DNA from: an uncultured Collinsella sp.
GTDB taxonomy: Bacteria > Actinomycetota > Coriobacteriia > Coriobacteriales > Coriobacteriaceae
Reading direction: 5' to 3'
Length of the DNA: 12,301 bases
Assembly: GCA_902494605.1 (NCBI GenBank)
Contig: CABUUG010000044.1
Location: forward strand, 1-12,301
A program made the position numbers and the translations under genes. A model generated the notes under the pieces. The model was not told the origin of the DNA and ran no database searches. It saw nothing but the letters and a program-made list of their open reading frames with translations. Below, piece after piece: positions 6,039 through 12,301 of the stretch; within the stretch, counting starts at the first letter, position 1, and every line of letters begins with the position of its first letter.

Positions 6039-6083
6039 GATAGTGAAAGAGCAAGATCGCGGTCTCTTGGGGAGGAGACATCG

Positions 6084-9000
6084 ATGAAAGCGAATTCAGA
6101 CAAATCTAAGCAGAGTAAAAAAGCGACGCGCCGTGTACTGGCAGGCGTTTTGTGCGGAGCCTCCGTTTTGAGCCTGGTACTGTCGCTCGTTATGCCCCCG
6201 ATCTCGCAGGCCATCGCCAACGATGCCCAGACAGTTTCTACCGCGGAAACTGTAATGGGGGGGGGCTCCTCAAGTGAGTCTACTGATGTAGACGACACTA
6301 CCAACGGGGATACCGAAAACCAGAATAGCGACGACGCCGAGGGCGACGAGACTGGCGACGGTGCTGCCGAGATGGCCCCGTTGTCTGATGACGCGGAAAC
6401 TGAGGGTGCTGCGCAGCCCGCGGATGATAGTAATAGCGATGAGAATGCGATTGCGCTCGCAAGCGTGAATGCTAACAAAATAGAAGGCGATGTTACTGAT
6501 AAGTTCAACAACGGCGGAAACTATTGTCTGACGGGCGACGCTTGGTCGTCCAAACCGATCAATATTAGCCAAAACACCACCATCGACCTTGCATGCTACA
6601 AGCTTTATTACAGCAGTGGTAACGACAACACCGGCAGGACTGGTTGTACATTTATTACAATTTCATCTGGCGCTACGCTAACTGTCGAAGGTGCGGCGAA
6701 AGACTCACCGGTTGAAGATCCCAGTAGCGAGCCTGGTCAGGCGGCGAAGGTAAATTGGAACGATAGTGCTCCGCAATCACTCACATACTACGTAACTGAA
6801 AGTACGAGTACGCCTAACGGTCTTGGTACTAGCGAAAAGACCTACCAGCACACTGTTACCAATTTCGGCGCTATCGTTGCGTGCAAAGAGGGCTATGTAA
6901 ATCAAGTCATTTCTGTTGGGGAAGGCTGTACGCTTAACCTCAGCGGAGGCATGATCACAACGCCTCGTACCCTGGGCAACGACGGTCACGTTATTTTCTC
7001 TCAAGGCACTGTCAATATTTCTGGCGGCTATGTCACCAACGGTAACGGCGGCGGCTGGGGTGGTGGCCTGTGCGTGACGGGCACAAATGCCAAGTTCAAC
7101 ATGACCGGCGGCGTAATCGCGGCAAACAAGGCAGCATCTGGCGGCGGCATCTATGCTGACCAGGGCGCCACGCTGAATCTATCCGGTGGTGTCATCTCGG
7201 GTAACGCTACGTATGAGGATCTCTATAACGACATCGACAATCCCAATAATGGCTATGGCGGCGGTGTCTTTACCAAAAATGCTGACGTTACAATCAAAGG
7301 AACGGCAAACATTACCAACAATCGCGTCGACTCCTATATCACTACGAAATACAACAACGGTCTGCTCGGCGGGGGCGGTATTGCTTCTGTCAATGGCGGC
7401 AAACTGACCATGGCGGGCGGCTCCGTTACTGCCAATTACTCCCATGAGGCCGGCGGCGGTATCTACGCTGGTTTTCACAATCAACCGATCACCACGTTCT
7501 CCATGACTGGCGGCTTTATAGCGGGCAATATGTCCGACAATGCCGAGGGCGGTGGTCTCCGTATTTCTAGCGGTACTACCGGCGTTATTGAGGCAGCAAG
7601 TGCGTCCAGCAAGGTTTACATCACCAACAACAAGACCATGACGGGCAAGAGCCGCGGCGGCGACTGGGGCGGCGGTGGCATCTTTATCCAGCAGGGCGGT
7701 AAGCTCAATATCGTAAAGACGCTGATCACCAACAATGTGGCCGGCGGCTGGGGTGGCGGCGTTGGTGCTTGCCCTACGGGCGAGACGATTGTCTCTCACT
7801 CAAATGGTGCTGCAATCTACAACAATGCGGATCACGGTGAGCACTTCTCTGCCGGTGGTCATGATAAGAATTTGGACAAAAATACTAATTACATTACCCC
7901 AACCTTCAAAGAAGAGGGTCATAAGGATTTCTTCTTGGTACGCCAGGACGACAGTCAAAATACGGTTGCGGTCGTTCTTGGCAAGATGCTCGGCGGTGGC
8001 TCGGCTGGCTGGAAGGGCACTTGCGATCGTGAGAAGATAACCATCGATGCCAATGGCGGCGCCGAGGCTAAGTATATGTTCGGTCTTGAGGCTCATCCGA
8101 CCAATGATGCCAAGACCGCTGCCCAAAACGCTGCGACCACTGTCATCAGTGGCAACTACTCATACACCCACGGCGGCGGCATCATGACCAACGGCGATCT
8201 TGTCGTTGGCAAGGTCGAGGCTTTGAACGCGTATCCTGCAATCAAAGTCAAGGCAAATAAAGTCCTTATGAAGGACGGTGCTAAGCGGAGTCTCAAAGAA
8301 CATCCCTATCAGTTTAAGCTGTTGGGCGCACCTGCCAATTCAAAGAAGGCACCATGCTGGAATGAGAACGGCACGCTTAACGAAAACGGATGCGAGGCTA
8401 TGCCCGCGGTTACCGTCGATGAAAACGGAGACATTCTCATTGATACGGGCGCGAACTACCAGTCGGGCAATTACGACCTCTACCTTGTTGAAGTTCCCCC
8501 TGACCCTGATAAAGTTCCTGTCAACGAAAAAGGAACAAAGTTTGATAAGTCTATTTACAAAATACATGTAGAGGTTAGCGATCAGCCAGTTGAAACAACG
8601 AATTTCTTGGGAATTGAGATTAAACGTTTTTCGGTCAATACAAGCGCTTCCATAGTCACCGTCAAAAGGAAAAACGAAAAGTCTTTCACTGATCCCGGTG
8701 CAGGCTTCTATAGCTGGAGTGAAGATCCGAAAGATAAAACCATCTCGACCGTAAGAATCGGCAATGAATCCAACCATGCGTTTAAGAACGAACTTGCGCC
8801 CTACCAGGCTTCAGGCACTTGGACACCTCAGGTGACCAAGAAGGTCGATGGCGGCGAGATGAAGAAGTTCAAGTTCGAGCTGTACACCAAGGATGCCAGT
8901 GGCAATGAGAAGGTGCTCAATACCCAATGCACTAGTAAGGGGACGGGCAATGAGGCAACGGTGACGTTTGCTGAGCAGACAATTGGCCCACTTGGCGTCA

Positions 9001-9377
9001 AAGATCTCACTGAAGGCAAAGCAACAGTCACCTACTATATCCGTGAATGTGCCGCCAAAGAGAACGAAGGCACCGAGCACGAAGGCTACAAGAACGACAC
9101 CAAGAGGTTCAAGGTCGTGGTAACGGCAACGGACAACGGTGGCGGCACGCTGAAATGCACGCCGGTCTACTACGAGGTCGACGCCAACGATAATGTGAGC
9201 GCGAATTCAACCCCTAACCCCACCTTCACCAACACCTACTCCACCTCTTTGCCCCTTTCTGGTATGTCGGGCGTCACTCTGACGTACCTTGCCGGCGCGG
9301 CGGTGCTTTGCGCTGCTGCAGCCTGGATGCACGTTCGTCGCAAGGCGAATGCGAAGGGAGGCGAGCGTCGTGAATAA
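6084..9377 (+). CDS. Sortase-anchored beta-helix adhesin / pilus tip protein with FctA-like isopeptide domains
   Basis: A 1097-aa secreted surface protein. It has a long signal peptide (basic to ~17, hydrophobic ~18-37, cleavage near SQAIA-N46), then a G9-encoded Gly stretch (59-61) and an acidic Ser/Asp/Glu linker to ~130. From ~280 to ~705 it is a right-handed beta-helix. Rungs alternate motifs such as LNLSGGMIT, VNISGGYVT, FNMTGGVIA, LTMAGGSVT, FSMTGGFIA with GGGIYA, GGGVFT, GGGLRI, as in POMP-like adhesins. Two FctA (Spy0128-like) isopeptide domains follow. One runs ~719-905 (Lys in KVKANK, Glu in YLVEV, Asn in FKNEL); the other runs ~911-1050 (VTKKVDG, YIREC, FTNTY). The sorting signal is LPLSG (1056-1060) plus a hydrophobic segment and an RRK-containing tail. 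Start: GGGGAGGAG before the ATG. It overlaps the next pilin by 8 bases. Role as tip or adhesin is inferred from size and order; the ligand is unknown. The G9 tract suggests on/off switching. Confidence 0.9.
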   Translation: MKANSDKSKQSKKATRRVLAGVLCGASVLSLVLSLVMPPISQAIANDAQTVSTAETVMGGGSSSESTDVDDTTNGDTENQNSDDAEGDETGDGAAEMAPLSDDAETEGAAQPADDSNSDENAIALASVNANKIEGDVTDKFNNGGNYCLTGDAWSSKPINISQNTTIDLACYKLYYSSGNDNTGRTGCTFITISSGATLTVEGAAKDSPVEDPSSEPGQAAKVNWNDSAPQSLTYYVTESTSTPNGLGTSEKTYQHTVTNFGAIVACKEGYVNQVISVGEGCTLNLSGGMITTPRTLGNDGHVIFSQGTVNISGGYVTNGNGGGWGGGLCVTGTNAKFNMTGGVIAANKAASGGGIYADQGATLNLSGGVISGNATYEDLYNDIDNPNNGYGGGVFTKNADVTIKGTANITNNRVDSYITTKYNNGLLGGGGIASVNGGKLTMAGGSVTANYSHEAGGGIYAGFHNQPITTFSMTGGFIAGNMSDNAEGGGLRISSGTTGVIEAASASSKVYITNNKTMTGKSRGGDWGGGGIFIQQGGKLNIVKTLITNNVAGGWGGGVGACPTGETIVSHSNGAAIYNNADHGEHFSAGGHDKNLDKNTNYITPTFKEEGHKDFFLVRQDDSQNTVAVVLGKMLGGGSAGWKGTCDREKITIDANGGAEAKYMFGLEAHPTNDAKTAAQNAATTVISGNYSYTHGGGIMTNGDLVVGKVEALNAYPAIKVKANKVLMKDGAKRSLKEHPYQFKLLGAPANSKKAPCWNENGTLNENGCEAMPAVTVDENGDILIDTGANYQSGNYDLYLVEVPPDPDKVPVNEKGTKFDKSIYKIHVEVSDQPVETTNFLGIEIKRFSVNTSASIVTVKRKNEKSFTDPGAGFYSWSEDPKDKTISTVRIGNESNHAFKNELAPYQASGTWTPQVTKKVDGGEMKKFKFELYTKDASGNEKVLNTQCTSKGTGNEATVTFAEQTIGPLGVKDLTEGKATVTYYIRECAAKENEGTEHEGYKNDTKRFKVVVTATDNGGGTLKCTPVYYEVDANDNVSANSTPNPTFTNTYSTSLPLSGMSGVTLTYLAGAAVLCAAAAWMHVRRKANAKGGERRE
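6257..6265 (+). repeat. G9 homopolymer inside the adhesin gene (candidate phase-variation tract)
   Basis: Nine consecutive G encode Gly59-Gly61 after ATG (Met 58), shortly after the signal peptide. Loss of one G brings TAG into frame at 6289-6291; gain of one G brings TGA into frame at 6275-6277. Either product would stop at about 64-67 residues. As read here the gene is in frame (on). Confidence 0.8.
9356..9361 (+). promoter_or_regulatory. Ribosome binding site that fixes the second pilin start at GTG 9370
   Basis: GGGAGG is 8 bases before GTG 9370, which begins a clean signal peptide (VNKKVCSFPILFALL). Translating from farther upstream in the same frame gives an extra Arg-rich stretch and no ribosome site. 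The site lies within the end of the adhesin gene, whose TAA is at 9375-9377, so the genes overlap by 8 bases and translation is probably coupled. Confidence 0.75.
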
Positions 9378-11040
9378 GAAAGTTTGCTCCTTCCCGATCT
9401 TGTTTGCGCTGCTTGCCCTCCTGATCGGCACCTGCGCGGTTGTGTTCCCCGCTTCCGCGCAGGCCGCGCCGACCTCGACCGGTTCCATCACGGTGAGCGG
9501 CACCGTGGCGAGCAGCTACGATGCCTACCAGATCTTTAGCGCCAACGTCGTCGACGGCGACAGCGACGCTAAGATCGCCACCGACCTCGCCTGGGTAAGC
9601 GACGCCGTGCGCGACGCCGCGCTGCCTGTGCTGCACAGCGCCGGCATGCCCAATTCCCAGACCACCGCGCAGGAAGCTGCCGAGTGGCTCAACACCGATT
9701 CCCACCTTACGAGCGCGCTGAGCGCACAGCTCGCTCGTTCCCTCCAGAGCTCTGGTGCCGAGTCTGTGGCCCTTAACGCGGGCACGGCGGCCGAGCTGTC
9801 CTGCGGCTACTGGCTCATCGTCGCCAAAGACGACGCCATCGCCCAAGGCGAGGCCGGCACCGCGCCGATCATGGCCCTGGTCGGCGGCAGCGCCGTCACC
9901 GTCAAGCCCAAGGCGGCGACGCCCAAGGTGTCCAAGCACGTGCTGGAGGACGGCACCGCCGCCTGGCAGAAGGCCGCCGACGCCACGGTCGCCGACGACC
10001 TGTACTGGCGCCTCTCGGCCACGGTCCCGGCGGGGCTCACGGCCTACGACACCTACGCGGTGCGGTTCGTCGACACCATGAGCGCGGGGCTCGACCCCTC
10101 CAAGGTGGCCGCGAGCATGCGCGTGTACGTGGCGGCGGGTGCGGACGGCGGCTTCGACGCCGTCTCGGCCGGCAGGGACGGCCGCGCCGGCACCGAGCCC
10201 GCGAAGGGCTGGACCGACATCACGGCCCAGTGCGCCACCAAGGTAGCGGCCGACGGCAAGACCTTCACCGTGCGCACCGGCGACCTCATCGCCGCGCTCG
10301 GCGGGACCGAAGCCTTTACCGCGGGCGCCCGCGTGGTCGCTGTGTACAACGCGCCGCTCGCCAGCGGCTGCAACCACGGCATCGCCAAGGGCAACCCCAA
10401 CGAGGTCTACCTGCGCTACCCGCGCTCTCCCTTGTCCGACCAGTCCGGCGACGCCGGCTTCACCCGCACGCCGAGCGATGACGCGACGGCCTACACCTGG
10501 GATCTCGCGCTTACCAAGCGCGGCAGCGACGGAGACAAGCCGCTTGCCGGGGCGGTCCTGAGCATCGCCGACGACTGCGGTCGCACGCTAGCGGCCGACG
10601 GCACGTGGGATGCGGAGGGCAAGGCCACCGTCACCACGGGCGAGGACGGCCGCGTGACCGTCTCGGGCGTGGACTCGGGCAAGCTGGAGGTCCGCGAGCT
10701 CAAGGCACCCAAGGGCTACACCGCCTTCGAGGGCACGCGCTCAGTGACAGTCAAGGCCGAGGGCCTGGACGTCGACCAGGTGGCCGCCGCCAAGCCCAAG
10801 CTCACCATCACGGCCGAGTCGCCCCTGCGCGCCGACAGCGCGGACGGGTCGACGGGCAGCCTGGAGGCGTCGCTCATCAACACGCCCACCGGCACACCCC
10901 CTAGCATTACCACCGGAGGCTTTATGCCCTCGACTGGCGATATGGCAATGTACGCCGCGGCCGCCGCAGCGGTCGCCGGAGCCGCGCTCATCGTGGTCGC
11001 GCTCCTGATCAAGCGGGGAGGTGGCAGCCATAAAGAGTAG
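9370..11040 (+). CDS. Sortase-dependent pilin with D2 fimbrial isopeptide and CnaB/SpaA domains (MPSTG anchor)
   Basis: A 556-aa secreted pilin. The signal peptide ends near SAQA-APT (after ~32). An N-terminal domain (~38-175) contains the YDAYQIFSANVV and CGYWLIVA stretches shared with the next gene. VTVKPK (176-181) sits where the pilin-motif lysine is expected (K181). A D2-type isopeptide domain follows (~185-370; candidate Lys 189 in PKVSKHV, Asn 342/344 in GNPNEVYLRY). A CnaB/SpaA domain follows (~375-490; Lys in LALTKRG, catalytic Glu 443 in EVRELKAPKGY). The sorting signal is MPSTGD (519-524), an Ala-rich hydrophobic segment and KRGGGSHKE. Sortase C would link it into the fibre, and D2/CnaB isopeptide bonds would stiffen it. 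Its position after the adhesin suggests an accessory or basal pilin, though it could be a shaft pilin. It is much more GC-rich than the genes on either side (45 of 60 G/C at 9961-10020). Confidence 0.9.
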   Translation: MNKKVCSFPILFALLALLIGTCAVVFPASAQAAPTSTGSITVSGTVASSYDAYQIFSANVVDGDSDAKIATDLAWVSDAVRDAALPVLHSAGMPNSQTTAQEAAEWLNTDSHLTSALSAQLARSLQSSGAESVALNAGTAAELSCGYWLIVAKDDAIAQGEAGTAPIMALVGGSAVTVKPKAATPKVSKHVLEDGTAAWQKAADATVADDLYWRLSATVPAGLTAYDTYAVRFVDTMSAGLDPSKVAASMRVYVAAGADGGFDAVSAGRDGRAGTEPAKGWTDITAQCATKVAADGKTFTVRTGDLIAALGGTEAFTAGARVVAVYNAPLASGCNHGIAKGNPNEVYLRYPRSPLSDQSGDAGFTRTPSDDATAYTWDLALTKRGSDGDKPLAGAVLSIADDCGRTLAADGTWDAEGKATVTTGEDGRVTVSGVDSGKLEVRELKAPKGYTAFEGTRSVTVKAEGLDVDQVAAAKPKLTITAESPLRADSADGSTGSLEASLINTPTGTPPSITTGGFMPSTGDMAMYAAAAAAVAGAALIVVALLIKRGGGSHKE

Positions 11041-11148
11041 CTGGCAGCCCCACAGAGAGCGGGGCGAGACGTAGCGAAGTAGATGCTAAGACACAGACAG
11101 ACAGATTTAGATCAAATGGAATTCGAGCAGAAAGCAGAGGAAAAGAAG

Positions 11149-12301
11149 ATGAGCATGAGCAAGAACATCGCACGCCTGGCAGTAACGGCAGGCCTCACTG
11201 CAGCGCTGAGCTTCGGCGGCGTCATGGCGCCGGTGACCATGGCGTTTGCTGAGGGCGCCGCGACCGGCTCGGTGACCATCAAGAACGCAAATAATAACGT
11301 TACCGATTTTAAAGGTTACAAGATCTTCGATGCCAATGTGGTAAAGGACGAGAATGGCAAGACGCTTGTGAGCAATATCACATGGGCAAACGAAAAGGTG
11401 GAAGCTGCTGTTAAGGGGGTAATTACGGAAATCGAACCTAGTGCCAATATAGCCACCGCTCAGGATGCTGCTGAATGGATCAAGGGACACGTGACGGGTA
11501 CCGATGAAGAGTTCCGTGTGGCATCTGAATCTGCTGCATACAAGATTGCAGCTGCCGTGTCTGCGGTGACCAATCTGGACGATTCAAGTGATTACACGAC
11601 CACTTCGAATGGCGTTGCTAACAACCTTTCACACGGCTACTGGCTCTTTGTGACTGACGCCTCTACCGTCACAGGCGTTGAAGCTGCCACTGCCCCCATT
11701 TTCACTGTTGTTGGCGATGAAGCGGTCAAAATTAACGAGAAGACCAGCATTCCTACCGTCAACAAGGAGGTTAAAGAGAACGGCACCTGGGGAAACGTGA
11801 GCGACTCCCAGATCGGTGAGGAAATCGAATATAGGTTGACTGGCTCTGTCGCCGATAACATCGATACCTTTACCACATACACATATGAGTTCCATGACCA
11901 TCTTTCCGTTGGACTGGAGGCTATTCCGAGCTCCGTTGCCGTGACTATTAACGGTCGGCCTGTCCAGCCTACAAATAACTACAACGTGAAGCTTACGGAT
12001 ACTTTGGATGCTTCCAAAAAGGTTACAGGCCATGACCTGATGATTTCCTTTACCGACCTCAAGGCCGCTGCAAAGGCTTCGAACGTGACCCTGACCAAGA
12101 ATTCTAAGGTCGTTGTGACCTACAAGGCCAAGCTTACTCGCGATGCTGAATACACGGCTACCGGCAACACCAACGAAGTCACGCTTGTCTACTCCAACGA
12201 CCCCATGAGTAAAGGCACCGGCACCTCTACGCCGAAGAAAGTCACCGACTACGTTTTCGGCTTGGATATTACCAAGGTTGAGGAAGGCAATACGGACAAA
12301 C
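11149..12301 (+). CDS. Probable shaft pilin with D2 fimbrial isopeptide domain, 3' truncated
   Basis: The window cuts this gene after 384 residues. The ATG at 11149 follows AGAGGA (11136-11141); an in-frame ATG at 11155 is possible. The signal peptide ends at AFA-E35. It is a paralogue of the preceding pilin across the whole visible length: KGYKIFDANVV, AQDAAEWIK and HGYWLFVTD match YDAYQIFSANVV, AQEAAEWLN and CGYWLIVAK. VKINEK (candidate pilin lysine K198) leads into a D2 domain with K206 (PTVNKEV) and N340/N342 (GNTNEVTLVYSNDP), the likely isopeptide pair. It breaks off at VFGLDITKVEEGN, which corresponds to the start of the neighbour's CnaB domain, so CnaB and a sorting signal should follow outside. 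As the last of three pilins it is the likely backbone, polymerised by a sortase C expected downstream. Base composition steps abruptly at ~11281. The 108-base gap to the gene before it shows no promoter or terminator. Confidence 0.9.
   Translation, partial: MSMSKNIARLAVTAGLTAALSFGGVMAPVTMAFAEGAATGSVTIKNANNNVTDFKGYKIFDANVVKDENGKTLVSNITWANEKVEAAVKGVITEIEPSANIATAQDAAEWIKGHVTGTDEEFRVASESAAYKIAAAVSAVTNLDDSSDYTTTSNGVANNLSHGYWLFVTDASTVTGVEAATAPIFTVVGDEAVKINEKTSIPTVNKEVKENGTWGNVSDSQIGEEIEYRLTGSVADNIDTFTTYTYEFHDHLSVGLEAIPSSVAVTINGRPVQPTNNYNVKLTDTLDASKKVTGHDLMISFTDLKAAAKASNVTLTKNSKVVVTYKAKLTRDAEYTATGNTNEVTLVYSNDPMSKGTGTSTPKKVTDYVFGLDITKVEEGNTDK

Larger units (their letters stand above)
5646..6083. other. 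AT-rich gene-free region upstream of the pilus locus
   Basis: No gene is credible here. Base composition drops sharply: 5821-5880 has 13 G/C in 60, far below the neighbouring genes. The right half carries the operator-like repeats (5890-5947), a promoter (5964-5993), a leader hairpin (6004-6038) and the adhesin ribosome site GGGGAGGAG (6069-6077). The left half (5646-5885) shows no structure I can name. Such an AT-rich zone may be bound by silencing proteins or mark foreign DNA; both are inference. Confidence 0.65.

Noticed and set aside
6062..6079. Hairpin GTCTC/GAGAC hiding the adhesin ribosome site
   Set aside because: Only five pairs, of a kind that occurs by chance; too weak to call a translational switch.

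Overview
The window looks like a chromosomal stretch of a high-GC Gram-positive gut actinobacterium. The best guess is class Coriobacteriia, Collinsella or a close relative. The reasons are GC-rich coding with strong GGAGG-type ribosome sites, secreted proteins with LPXTG-like sorting signals, an AbiEi/DUF559-type orphan gene, and an FctA/D2/CnaB-type pilus locus. The genus is an inference from style, not from a marker gene.

Layout. Positions 1-607 hold the 3' end of an ABC exporter ATPase. Positions 823-1860 encode a DUF559-like (PD-(D/E)XK/Vsr-type) protein, bracketed by two same-orientation copies of a ~65-bp palindromic repeat (family A). Positions 2094-4452 are a two-gene molybdenum cofactor operon: moaA, then a moaC-mobB gene fusion. 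The intergenic region 4453-4777 is packed with palindromes: a terminator-like hairpin, two copies of a second repeat family (B), and an inverted third copy of family A. Positions 4778-5599 encode a Cof-type HAD phosphatase, followed by another family B copy. Positions 5646-6083 are a very AT-rich gene-free region with operator-like inverted repeats, a plausible sigma-70 promoter and a leader hairpin. From 6084 to the right edge runs a sortase-dependent pilus locus. It comprises a 1097-aa beta-helix adhesin with two FctA-like isopeptide domains and an LPLSG sorting signal, an overlapping 556-aa pilin (D2 plus CnaB domains, MPSTG), and a third pilin related to the second and cut by the window edge. 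No sortase is visible; one is expected downstream.

How the genes work together. MoaA and the MoaC domain carry out the first two steps from GTP to cyclic pyranopterin monophosphate. The MobB domain would act at the end of the pathway, in nucleotide attachment. The three surface proteins are best read as tip or adhesin, accessory pilin and probable shaft pilin of one covalently linked fibre.

The most striking signal is an uninterrupted G9 tract at 6257-6265, just after the adhesin's signal peptide. Gain or loss of one G gives a stop codon within about 30 bases in either alternative frame. This is the layout of a slipped-strand phase-variation switch. Because the next pilin start overlaps the adhesin stop, a switch could also affect the next gene. 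Other points of interest are the two palindrome families, the MoaC-MobB fusion, and sharp base-composition steps inside the pilin genes that suggest cassette exchange.
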